Source: Scytonema tolypothrichoides VB-61278 (GTDB taxonomy: Bacteria > Cyanobacteriota > Cyanobacteriia > Cyanobacteriales > Nostocaceae). Taken from it: 64,000 nt of DNA. The notes under the pieces were generated by a model that made no database searches, had not been told where the DNA came from, and saw nothing but the letters and a program-made list of their open reading frames with translations. Shown piece by piece: positions 25,818 to 35,930 of this stretch. Each line of letters starts with the position of its first letter. The stretch's first letter is position 1. The position numbers were made by a program, and so were the translations under genes. The stretch is taken from the NCBI RefSeq assembly GCF_000828085.3, contig NZ_JXCA02000022.1, forward strand, positions 541,847 through 605,846. Reading direction: 5' to 3'.

Positions 25818-26530
25818 GTAAACTCTCCCGCTCAATGTTTTATGTGAATTTTGTATTGGATGAAAAGGAAATGCGGTAAGGTGTATGACTGTCGCCAGAA
25901 TCAATCGTGAACAGATTTAAACTGACTACCGAACAATGAGTGCCCGCTTCTTACGCAGAGGCTTACTGCGCGTAGCCTGTACTGTGCTTCCCGTGTCCGT
26001 AGAGACATTGGAAGCTACAGCGGAAGACGCCGCTAACGTAAAGTTACACTCCGCTTATTGCGACGACTTATCGCTGGTAAGACGCCTAGCCTAAGCCCAC
26101 TGAATCTGAGTTTTTGTGACGTTTCGCCCATCTTTACCTAACGAGTCTTTGCTATGATTTCAATCGGTTGAAAAGCAATTAGCTATTCACGCAGACATCT
26201 TCGGTTTTCTCCTTCAGGAGGCTTAATCGTTTTTCCTAAAATACACAAGTTTTTTTTGCAATTCTTATTTTGTATTTTATGTCAACCATTGTTTAGGTGT
26301 CATCAGCCAGTCCATTCATGACTATTTTTTTGGCGTGATGGTTATTGCAGAGAATTCCTCCCAACTCCATTGAGGTTATATATTCAAAACTAGCATCTTG
26401 TATTTTGGAAAACCAATTCCTTGACTTTCCTTTAAAATCCTTTGCATAGCTTGACAATTTTGAATCCCTATTGGTTACCAGAGATACATTTTGCTCTGTA
26501 TTCTAGTTGAGTTTTTTCTTTGTTTGTAAC
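25818..26530. other. Divergent intergenic region of hpf/lrtA and lipB
   Basis: About 700 bp. 25940-26090 carries a dispersed repeat (CTTACGCAGAGGCTTACTGC, CGGAAGACGCCGCTAACG). In Synechococcus the lrtA leader is long and affects transcript stability, so part of this stretch is probably the hpf 5' UTR. No ORF is convincing and no exact promoter was identified. Confidence 0.4.
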
Positions 26531-27232
26531 ATGTCTTTGCACAAAAATCGATGTTTGCTATATAACCAAGTAGTAATACCATACTCAGATGCGCTGATGT
26601 GGCAGCGTACTCTTCTAGCTGAGCGTATTCAAAACCCTACCTTAGAAGACGTGCTAATCTTGTTAGAACATCCGCCTGTCTACACATTAGGACAAGGAGC
26701 TAGTTCAGAATTTCTGAAATTTGACCATAGTAACAGTACTTATGAAGTGCATCGAGTTGAACGAGGTGGCGAAGTCACATATCATTGTCCCGGTCAACTG
26801 GTAGGATATCCAATTTTAAATTTGCAGCATTATTGTAAAGACCTCCACTGGTACTTACGTCAACTAGAAGAAGTCTTAATTCGGGCACTCAAAATTTATG
26901 GCTTACAGGGAGAACGCAATCCAGGTTTCACAGGTGTTTGGTTAGAAGGGCGTAAAGTTGCTGCTATTGGGATTAAAGTCAGCCGTTGGATAACCATGCA
27001 CGGCTTTGCATTAAATGTCTGTCCTGACATGACAGGTTTTGAGCGTATTGTACCCTGTGGTATTGCTGATAAACCTGTGGGTAGTTTAGCTCAGTGGATT
27101 CGTGATATTTCTTTGTTGGAGGTACGCTCTTATGTGGCAAAGTGCTTTGCAGAAGTTTTTGAGGTTGAATTGATTACACCTGATGTGAATGGAAGTTCTA
27201 TCAGGTGCAAGTGGGAGGATGAGAACCCTTGA
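26531..27232 (+). CDS. lipB: Octanoyl-[acyl-carrier-protein] transferase
   Basis: 233 aa from ATG 26531. It contains [16 protein letters not shown], the [20 protein letters not shown] signature, Lys142 in GRKVAAIGI and Cys176 in IVPCGI, which correspond to the catalytic Lys and Cys of characterised LipB enzymes. It moves octanoyl from ACP to lipoyl domains of 2-oxoacid dehydrogenases and GcvH, the first step of lipoate synthesis; LipA then adds sulfur. lipA is not in the window. Confidence 0.95.
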   Translation: MSLHKNRCLLYNQVVIPYSDALMWQRTLLAERIQNPTLEDVLILLEHPPVYTLGQGASSEFLKFDHSNSTYEVHRVERGGEVTYHCPGQLVGYPILNLQHYCKDLHWYLRQLEEVLIRALKIYGLQGERNPGFTGVWLEGRKVAAIGIKVSRWITMHGFALNVCPDMTGFERIVPCGIADKPVGSLAQWIRDISLLEVRSYVAKCFAEVFEVELITPDVNGSSIRCKWEDENP

Positions 27233-27334
27233 AAATGTGGTATTAAACACGGCGGAATGACACATCTGTCCTTTCAGGCAGGAGGGGGCGATGACTCCAT
27301 AGGTAACAGGTTTAAAACACCACTACTCATCTTC

Positions 27335-27436
27335 AGGACTTACGCAAACAAACCCGGTTTGTACCAAAAATCGTCTGTTTCGCAACCAAAGACAAACGAG
27401 GAAACCGGGTTTCACAGCAGATGGTGCGTAAGTCCT
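27335..27436. mobile_element. 102-bp MITE with AGGACTTACGCA ends
   Basis: AGGACTTACGCA (27335-27346) and TGCGTAAGTCCT (27425-27436) are perfect 12-bp terminal inverted repeats. Inside, AAACCCGGTTT and AAACCGGGTTT also pair. It belongs to the same family as 23710-23803. No clear target duplication is seen here. Confidence 0.7.
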
Positions 27437-27523
27437 AATCTTAATTTTTTCTCAATCATTAAAGACATAGCAATATACGTATAATTGTCGAGAAAATTTA
27501 CAGCGCCAAATAACTGGGGGCAC

Positions 27524-27979
27524 ATGGTAGTATCAGTTCTCAAGGAAGGCTCTACGGGATCAGAAGTCATAGATTTGCAGTTTATACTGAAATTTCGAGA
27601 TGGAAAGAACGAGTTTGATCCAGGTGCAACAGACGGCTCGTTTGGTTCTAAAACTAAAGCCGCAGTGGTAAAGTTTCAGCAGAGTAGAAAGCTTACTGCT
27701 GATGGGATTGTAGGGGGAAAAACGTGGGAGGCTTTACGTCCTCGCTCTGATTGGCCCAAAGAACCAGGAGAATTTTTGAGAGAAGGCGAAAAGGGCGAAG
27801 TCGTGAAACAACTCCAGGAAGGTTTAAAATCTAAAGATTTTTATACGGGTGCCATAGACGGTATATTTGGTCCAAACACAAAAGCAGCCGTCATTAAAAT
27901 ACAAAAGTTTGGCGAGATAGTCTCTAATACGGTAGGGGTTGTTGGTCCACTCACGTGGGGTGGAATTATCGGCGATTAA
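27524..27979 (+). CDS. Protein with two peptidoglycan-binding domains
   Basis: 151 aa from ATG 27524, preceded by a G-rich ribosome-binding site. Two PG_binding_1 repeats fill the protein: VLKEGSTGSEVIDLQFILKF with TDGSFGSKTKAAVVKFQQ, and FLREGEKGEVVKQLQEGLKS with IDGIFGPNTKAAVIKIQK. No catalytic domain and no obvious signal peptide are present, so how it reaches the wall is unclear. It could be an effector or autolysin accessory. Confidence 0.85.
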   Translation: MVVSVLKEGSTGSEVIDLQFILKFRDGKNEFDPGATDGSFGSKTKAAVVKFQQSRKLTADGIVGGKTWEALRPRSDWPKEPGEFLREGEKGEVVKQLQEGLKSKDFYTGAIDGIFGPNTKAAVIKIQKFGEIVSNTVGVVGPLTWGGIIGD

Positions 27980-28159
27980 TACAAGAAGCTGTGTGAACTT
28001 GTGCCATCTGGTAAAAATACTTACCAGCTGTTTATTTAACCCCTTAGCAGCAAATCCCCCTGTATTGGCTCACTAGAAAAAATTAGCGTGCTAAAATTTT
28101 AGATACGAACATTATTGCAGTGAGTGTACCCTGCTCAGTAGAGTTGTTTTGTTTTTCTT

Positions 28160-28966
28160 ATGTGTCGATTAGTTGGCTACCTTGGTAATACCATCCGATT
28201 AGATGAGTTGCTCTATAAGCAAGAGCATTCGCTCTACAACCAAAGTTACAATTCTGTTGAATTAAAGTCAGGAGTAGTTTGTGCAGATGGAAGCGGGGTA
28301 GGCTGGTACGATAAAGAAGGTAAACCATTTATTTACCGGAACACTATTCCGATGTGGAACGATCCGAACCTGGAAGAGTTGAGCCACTATGTACAATCTA
28401 CTTGTGCACTGGGCTATGTCCGACTCGCTGGGACAGGCGAACCGCTCGACATAAGCAACTGTCAGCCATTCCGCAGTGACAAGCTGTTGTTTGTGCATAA
28501 TGGTGAGATCACAAACTTTCAACAGACGCTCTATAGACCCATACGTGACAGCCTTTCTGATTCCACATATCGGTTAATTAAGGGTATGACTGACTCTGAA
28601 CATATCTTTGCCTTACTGGTGGAAATGTGGCAGTCATCTCCAGGTACTACTCTTTTGTCAGCCTTACGTGCCACGCTAGAAAAGTTGACGGATCTGGCTA
28701 CAAAATACGACACCAGCTTTAGTGCTAATGTAATTGTCAGTGATGGTCAAGCACTTGCGGCAACTCGCTACGCATACGGCACACAACCCCCTACTCTTTA
28801 TTGGTCTTGCGATGATCCAAAGCACTCAACCCAAGTTATTGTTGCGTCTGAGCGTTTATCCAACCAAAATTGGACAGCCTTTCCTGACCAAAGTACGCTG
28901 TTTGTTCAAGCGGAGTCATTACAGCCAACGACTTCTTTGATCATGTCTCAGCTTCCGTGTTTTTGA
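28160..28966 (+). CDS. egtC: EgtC-like class II glutamine amidotransferase
   Basis: 268 aa. It starts MCRLVGYLG, leaving Cys2 as N-terminal nucleophile after Met removal. It contains NSVELKSGVVCADGSGVGWY, FIYRNTIPMWNDPNLEELSH, NCQPFRSDKLLFVHNGEI and MTDSEHIFALLVEMW, all as in EgtC. EgtC removes glutamate from gamma-glutamyl-hercynylcysteine sulfoxide in ergothioneine synthesis. EgtB and EgtD genes are not adjacent, so the pathway role needs genome context; a related amidohydrolase role is possible. Confidence 0.75.
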   Translation: MCRLVGYLGNTIRLDELLYKQEHSLYNQSYNSVELKSGVVCADGSGVGWYDKEGKPFIYRNTIPMWNDPNLEELSHYVQSTCALGYVRLAGTGEPLDISNCQPFRSDKLLFVHNGEITNFQQTLYRPIRDSLSDSTYRLIKGMTDSEHIFALLVEMWQSSPGTTLLSALRATLEKLTDLATKYDTSFSANVIVSDGQALAATRYAYGTQPPTLYWSCDDPKHSTQVIVASERLSNQNWTAFPDQSTLFVQAESLQPTTSLIMSQLPCF

Positions 28967-29490
28967 GCAAGTCTTTTGTTACTTTCGACTTAGTTATTGT
29001 GAATTTTGAATTCTTTTTCAAAAATGACTCCTCACAAATAGCAACGCCCGTTAAACTTAATAGAGCGCTAGGGTGATAATAAGACTACAACTCAGACTGG
29101 ATAAAGTTCATAGGACGCTAAGTTCTATGACTTCAGGTAGAGGCAAGTGTTTTTACAAGTTTGGAACTATTATTTGGGTAAGGAATGGTTGTCGTCGGGC
29201 AGAGTTCTCAGTTAGCAACAACAGATACGACAAGATAGGGAGAAGCGCTATTTACCAGTCTAAAAGGCTTATCGCTTACAACAAACAAACCCCTCACAGG
29301 TAATCCTGGAAGGGGTAGATATAGTCATTTGCTGTTTTAATAATATCTGGATCAAATTTATTTTAATTCCTTCAAAAGCCGGAGTTCAGATTAAAAATTT
29401 GCGTGCTGGGAAATAGAAGCGGGTTAAGATGGTTAGTACTTGTGTTCGCTCCCTTAAACAACGTAGAATTATATGTGCACTTGGTGCGGT
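28967..29490. other. Intergenic region between convergent egtC-like and ligA genes
   Basis: About 520 bp without a convincing gene. CCCCT (29290s) and AGGGG flank a 16-nt loop near 29288-29316 and may be a weak terminator. A 76-codon frame at 29073-29303 starts with a poor codon and shows no domain. Confidence 0.4.
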
Positions 29491-31557
<2,067 letters not shown>

Positions 31558-31564
31558 TCAATCA

Positions 31565-31650
31565 GTTACCAGTTATCAGTTATCAGTTATCAAGGAAGCG
31601 CAGTATCAGTTACCAGTTCTTGTTCACTGTTCACTGTTCACTGTTCACTG
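31565..31650. repeat. Short tandem heptamer repeats
   Basis: AGTTATC-type units followed by four TCACTGT units. Heptameric tandem repeats are a hallmark of filamentous cyanobacteria. They are not CRISPR, as they have no spacers. Confidence 0.8.
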
Positions 31651-32311
31651 TTTTAATAGCTACTAGCTGATAGCTTTGAGCATTCTGCCTTTTGAGGGAT
31701 GGAGTAGGTTGGCTATTTATCCTTACACCCAAAGAGCAGCAAAGCCACAGCTTATAGCGTGACGTTCTCCCAACACCAACCCTGACGGGTATGGTGTGGG
31801 CTTTACAAGATTGCTCTTGTTCAATTTCCTGCTTCCTTCGTCGTCACTCCAGATGCCCTAAGTCCGAAAACATACAGCAACATCCACGCTCCGATACCCT
31901 AAAGGGTTCGGAAGTTTCGACTCGCCGGGAAGCGGAGCCACTCCGTTGGGCGGGTTTCCCGACTTGAAGGAAGTGGCGTCCAAGACTCGAACTTCCTCAC
32001 CTCCACAGGCAGTTTTGAGACTCCTGACGCCCCACGGAGTCTTCTTATGTAGCGAATCCAAAAGAATTCTATGTTTGTTTTACGTTTCCCAACGTTTGCA
32101 CTGTTCACCTGTTTTACCAGTCCGTTTGTGTCAAGTGGTTGGTCGTCACCAATGTTTTTCTGAGGAGCGCTAGGCTCTAATGTTATTATTTTAGACTTGT
32201 TTTGCTCGTTTGAAATTCCTAGAGAGTGGAGATTTTTCAGCCATCCCACTTCCGCGTTTTATCTACGATAAACATTGGTTGGGGATGTCTTTATCATCGA
32301 CCAGCATTAAT

Positions 32312-32344
32312 CCCCGCGCTAAGTGGAGTACCACTATAGCGGGG
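32312..32344. terminator. Strong GC-rich hairpin
   Basis: CCCCGC and GCGGGG, with inner AGTGG and CCACT pairing, form a near-continuous stem. It has no T-run. It could be an insertion-sequence end hairpin rather than a terminator. Confidence 0.35.
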
Positions 32345-32504
32345 GACTTACGGCGATTAGTTAATTAAATTTAACAAGTATTGTCCTCTACTTCCTAACA
32401 GAGGCACATTTTATCAAGTGAGAATCTGCCGTACTACAGAAGCGCAAACTTTATCGATTTCTATCAATGGACGGATGCAAAAGATTCCAATGTAATTCAT
32501 ACTC

Positions 32505-32819
32505 TTACTCGATAATTTCCTGTCCCCAAAGCATCTGCTTATGACACTCTACCGTTTTGACAAACCCTGCTGAGTGATATAATTTTCCAGCAACGGGTAG
32601 TTCACTGATTGTCTTTAGGAAAATGGAAGTGTATCCACAATGCTTTGCAAATTCTAGAGCTTCATTGAGCAGTCTATGCCCAATTCCTTGACCTCTGACA
32701 GATGGATCAACGAGTAACCAGGGTAACTGTCCTCTGGCTTCGGAAGCTTTGATAATGCCAATACATCCAACTAATTTTCCTTGATGACGGGAAATGGAAA
32801 GTAGGGAATAACTCGACAG
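32505..32819 (-). pseudogene. GNAT acetyltransferase, C-terminal remnant
   Basis: There is no start codon. The frame reads SRHQGKLVGCIGIIKASEAR, LPWLLVDPSVRGQGIGHRLL (the acetyl-CoA binding motif A, RGQGIGHRL), EALEFAKHCGYTSIFLKT and LYHSAGFVKTVECHK to a stop at 32505-32507. It resembles the GNAT half of MarR-GNAT regulators. It begins in the middle of the AraC remnant, in a different frame, so the two gene parts were fused by rearrangement. Confidence 0.75.
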
Positions 32820-33142
32820 TCATTCAGATTTTCGTCAATCACATTTTGTAGTAAAGTGGGATTAGGATACATTGCTCGGTAGCTACACCCAGTTTCACTT
32901 GCTGAATATCCAGTGTGGACTTCTTCTGGATTGAGCACAATAAGAGCGCCAGCAGGGGCAAAATGGGTTTCTCCTCGATAAGCAAATGCTTCTACACCTT
33001 TGTAAACAGCTCCAATAGCAAATCCCTCATGTATATGCCGACAGAAGGCGTGAGAGATATAATTGGCACTCAACAATTCCAAATTACCCAAATCCTGGTC
33101 TAACCAGAATTTTGATTTTTCCTGGTAAGTTTGGGGTTTCAT
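32771..33142 (-). pseudogene. AraC-family regulator, N-terminal cupin remnant
   Basis: 123 aa. It contains the AraC ligand-binding pattern: CRHIHEGFAIGAVYKGVEAF, YRGETHFAPAGALIVLNPEE, VHTGYSASETGCSYRAMYPN and IPYFPFPVI. The two-HTH C-terminal half is absent; the DNA runs directly into a GNAT fragment. The sensor part looks undamaged, so the truncation may be recent. It is not expected to bind DNA. Confidence 0.75.
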
Positions 33143-33566
33143 TAGTCTGAAAAAATAATGGTGAATCTTTCAGATTGTAGCTCTTTGGACATGACAACAA
33201 ACTTTCTGGATTTTCGAGCTATTGCGATACGTCTAGCAGCATCTGCCTTTTGAGCGTTAAGCGTAGCTCTGCCGTAGGCAATCGCCCCCTCTCATCAAAG
33301 ATTTTGAACAAGCGATCGCCACAGGCGCTTGCACTCCTAACGCTTCATCCACAAAGTTTTTAAAAAAGCAATTGTTCCTACCAAAATTTTCCTGTCACAA
33401 ATGTTGGGTAACTCAACCCAAGCGACAACGTTTTTTATTGCGCTGAGTAACTTTGTCTGAGTACCTGTGGTAAAGTTTCTTATACAATACCTAAGTCAAC
33501 TTTAGTTTTAGTCATTCGCACCTCGACTAGCTCGCTTGACTGTTTGTCTTAATAAATAGAAATTAT

Positions 33567-33582
33567 TATCAATAAATTGATA
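33567..33582. promoter_or_regulatory. Possible second MarR operator
   Basis: TATCAATAAATTGATA differs by one central base from TATCAATATATTGATA, the core of the palindrome in front of the MarR/devB divergent pair. The arms TATCAAT and ATTGATA are perfect. It lies about 190 bp upstream of the TerB/Mo-nitro_C gene. Confidence 0.4.
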
Positions 33583-33715
33583 TGATGGATGATAGCGTAA
33601 GATAACCCTAAGTGTGGAGTACTAACTAAAGTACAAGAAATGATGTAAAAAATAACTCAGAACGCATGACTTACCAATCAAAACTCTGAAAAGTTTTGGC
33701 AACAAACACCATACT

Positions 33716-33743
33716 TTGTCATCTAAGCACAGGTTAGTATAGA
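33716..33743 (+). promoter_or_regulatory. Putative sigma-70 promoter
   Basis: TTGTCA (33716-33721) and TATAGA (33738-33743) are separated by 16 bp and lie 28 bp before the ATG at 33771. A GAGG ribosome-binding site follows. Confidence 0.4.
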
Positions 33744-33770
33744 CGTGAGAGTTGCTTGAGGCGTCAGTTT

Positions 33771-34460
33771 ATGACAAGTGCTGTGAAATCTCCCTATACC
33801 AGCGAACAAATTGCCGCTTGGCTGCGTGGACTCCTGACGATCGCTTGGGCTGATGGTGACTTCGACCCCCAAGAACAGGAATTAATTACCACCATTACCG
33901 AGGATGAGCTCGCTCCTGGTATCAAGATAGAGTCATTAGAACCAATAGAACCAGAAGAATTAGCTGCAGTCTTGGGCAAAGGTACAAAGACAGCAGAAAA
34001 TTTCTTACGGACAGCAGTCTTAGTTGCGATCGCAGACGGTACATATTCCTCCAGCGAAGACTATCTACTGCACCAGTTGTGCAAAGCCCTAGAACAGCCA
34101 GAGAACCTGTTAGAAGCCCTCCGCCACACACTCGAACACCCACAGCAGCTCAGTTCTACAACGACTGCAATTCCCTTACAAGCCCCACCTACAAAACGTC
34201 AAATTGATGCGTTGCGCCCCATGCGCGACTGGCTTGACAAGCTAGACATCCAAGACCCCAGAGTCGCTCGTTTTTTATGTAAGATGATACCTTCACAGTG
34301 TCCTTTCGAGCGTGATGTCACGCTGTTTGGACGCAAAATCGTTCACATTCCGCCATTGTGCAAACTAAACCCACTCTATGAACAACTTGTAGGTTTACGT
34401 TTCCGCGCTTTATCCTATCTTGCTGATGATTGTGGTGAGGATGTTTCGCCGTATATTTAG
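33771..34460 (+). CDS. TerB-like plus Mo-nitrogenase C-terminus domain protein
   Basis: 229 aa from ATG 33771 (GAGG upstream). Residues 8-115 are a TerB/DUF533-like domain with repeated acidic helices (LLTIAWADGDFDPQEQELIT and LVAIADGTYSSSEDYLLHQL). Residues 145-229 match the Mo-dependent nitrogenase C-terminus family (MRDWLDKLDIQDPRVARFLC, IPSQCPFERDVTLFGRKIVH, PPLCKLNPLYEQLVGLRFRA, LADDCGED), with several conserved Cys. That second domain is found in cyanobacteria near nif and stress genes but has no firm function. It lies 34 bp before obgE and is likely cotranscribed with it. Confidence 0.82.
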   Translation: MTSAVKSPYTSEQIAAWLRGLLTIAWADGDFDPQEQELITTITEDELAPGIKIESLEPIEPEELAAVLGKGTKTAENFLRTAVLVAIADGTYSSSEDYLLHQLCKALEQPENLLEALRHTLEHPQQLSSTTTAIPLQAPPTKRQIDALRPMRDWLDKLDIQDPRVARFLCKMIPSQCPFERDVTLFGRKIVHIPPLCKLNPLYEQLVGLRFRALSYLADDCGEDVSPYI

Positions 34461-34494
34461 TCATTATGACTAATCACTAATGACTAACTAAACT

Positions 34495-35589
34495 ATGCAA
34501 TTTATTGATCAAGCAAAAATTGAAGTTGAAGCAGGAAAGGGAGGGGATGGTATTGTCGCCTTCCGCAGAGAAAAGTATGTGCCAGCTGGTGGTCCTTCTG
34601 GTGGAAATGGCGGAAAAGGCGGTTCAGTGTTGTTCGTTGCTAAAGAAAACCTGCAAACGTTGCTCGACTTTAGATACAACCACCTGTTTAAGGCAGAAGA
34701 CGGTTCTCGTGGTGGACCAAATAATCGCACAGGGGCAAATGGCAAGGATTTAATTATTGAAGTTCCGGCAGGAACTGTTGTCTATAATGCGGAAACTGAT
34801 GATATCATCGGAGACTTAGTCGAACCTGGACAAACTTTGCTCGTTGCTGAAGGTGGTAAAGGTGGGCTGGGAAATAAATATTTCTTAAGTAACCGCAACC
34901 GCGCCCCTGAGTACGCCCTCCCTGGCTTAGCAGGGGAAATCAAATCACTTCGTCTGGAGTTGAAACTTTTGGCGGAAGTCGGGATTATTGGCTTACCTAA
35001 CGCCGGAAAATCAACTTTGATTTCAGCTTTATCTGCTGCACGTCCCAAAATTGCTGACTACCCCTTCACAACTTTGGTTCCAAATTTGGGTGTGGTGCGC
35101 AAACCCACTGGAGATGGCACAGTATTTGCTGATATTCCCGGACTCATTGAAGGTGCTTCTCAAGGAGCAGGGCTGGGACACGATTTTTTACGTCACATTG
35201 AGCGCACACGCGTACTCCTACATCTTATTGATGCAACTAGTGAGGATGCGGTTGCAGATTATAACATAATTCAACAAGAATTGCAAGTCTACGGACGGGG
35301 TTTGGCAGAACGTCCGCAAGTTTTGGCGCTGAACAAAATTGATGCTGTTGATAGGGAAACAAAGGATTTGGAAGTGCTGGCGACGCAGTTAAATCACCTT
35401 TGTTACTCTCCTGTTTTCTTAATCTCGGCGGTTACAGGTACTGGTTTAGAACCGATGTTACAGTACATTTGGTCAATTCTTGAGCAACTCAATGCTGTCG
35501 AAGTTAGCGAGAGAATGTCAACTATCCCCTCTGGGGACCCCGAGTCCCCCCTATCCCCTCTGGGGATCCCGAGTCCCCCCTATTCCTAA
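34495..35589 (+). CDS. obgE: Obg-family GTPase
   Basis: 364 aa. The Gly-rich Obg fold ([37 protein letters not shown]) covers residues 1-157. The G domain has GLPNAGKST (G1), [12 protein letters not shown] (G2), DIPGLIEG (G3), NKIDAVD (G4) and ISAVTGTG (G5). It is an essential GTPase in 50S ribosome maturation and stress signalling. The last about 20 residues ([19 protein letters not shown]) are encoded by a tandem repeat and do not resemble normal Obg tails, so the native C-terminus seems replaced or extended. Confidence 0.95.
   Translation: MQFIDQAKIEVEAGKGGDGIVAFRREKYVPAGGPSGGNGGKGGSVLFVAKENLQTLLDFRYNHLFKAEDGSRGGPNNRTGANGKDLIIEVPAGTVVYNAETDDIIGDLVEPGQTLLVAEGGKGGLGNKYFLSNRNRAPEYALPGLAGEIKSLRLELKLLAEVGIIGLPNAGKSTLISALSAARPKIADYPFTTLVPNLGVVRKPTGDGTVFADIPGLIEGASQGAGLGHDFLRHIERTRVLLHLIDATSEDAVADYNIIQQELQVYGRGLAERPQVLALNKIDAVDRETKDLEVLATQLNHLCYSPVFLISAVTGTGLEPMLQYIWSILEQLNAVEVSERMSTIPSGDPESPLSPLGIPSPPYS
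35524..35582 (+). repeat. Tandem repeat forming the obgE 3' end
   Basis: Two near-identical units of about 29 bp (TCCCCTCTGGGGACCCCGAG and TCCCCTCTGGGGATCCCGAG, each followed by TCCCCCCTA) encode the Pro/Ser-rich tail of ObgE. Each unit contains a CCCCTCTGGGG hairpin, so the repeat could also act as a terminator. Confidence 0.75.
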
Positions 35590-35930
35590 AGCTGCCTATT
35601 TGTATCAACCTTAAAGTGAAACGATCTTAGACCCCGTCCTACCACATTCAGGGATGGGGAATTTTATAGAATTCGTGAAGAAAATGCGGATTTTTACGTA
35701 TTTGACCGAAAAATAAAATAATTTCCTCATCACTTTGTCACTTAAAATTAACAGAAAAACTTATATTCTTTATTCAATGGTGCAGATGTGAAAGATAAAA
35801 TTTATCTGACGAAATTGCAGCTGGTTTGGTAGGGCATGTTGCTGCATCTCTACAGACCACCAGTATAGGACTTCATAAAAAATAGTTGGTTCACATTTGA
35901 GTAGTCTGTTGGGTAAACGCATAAAAAAAT
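35590..35930. other. Intergenic region between obgE and the MHYT kinase
   Basis: 340 bp, AT-rich. No gene, repeat or clear promoter was identified. Confidence 0.4.

Larger units (their letters stand above)
31558..32504. other. ~950-bp intergenic block of repeats and possible IS debris
   Basis: 31565-31595 repeats AGTTATC and 31622-31650 repeats TCACTGT four times (short tandem heptamers). 31850-32060 is a GC-rich dispersed repeat block whose minus strand contains ACTGCCTGTGGAGGTGAGG, reminiscent of the 3' guide-RNA end of cyanobacterial tnpB elements. 32312-32344 is a strong hairpin (CCCCGC..AGTGG..CCACT..GCGGGG). No tnpB coding core is visible, and the open frames here look like by-products of the repeats. 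Confidence 0.45.
33143..33770. other. Intergenic region upstream of the TerB/Mo-nitro_C gene
   Basis: 33260-33330 holds a small dispersed repeat and a HIP1 site. 33567-33582 is a palindrome nearly identical to the MarR operator at 52109-52124. 33716-33743 looks like a sigma-70 promoter. No gene is seen. Confidence 0.5.

Noticed and set aside
27257-27484. 75-codon open frame after lipB
   Set aside because: Consists mostly of a MITE with terminal inverted repeats.
29073-29303. 76-codon open frame after the egtC-like gene
   Set aside because: No recognisable protein features and poor initiation context.
31565-31650. Tandem repeats as a possible CRISPR array
   Set aside because: The units are directly adjacent heptamers without spacers.
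31975-32000. GTTCGAGTC on the minus strand as a tRNA T-loop
   Set aside because: The flanking bases do not form a T-stem and no acceptor or anticodon arm can be drawn.
31899-32249. 116-codon minus-strand frame, possible tnpB end
   Set aside because: Only a short stretch recalls the 3' end of tnpB elements; no zinc finger or RuvC motif is seen, so no gene is called.
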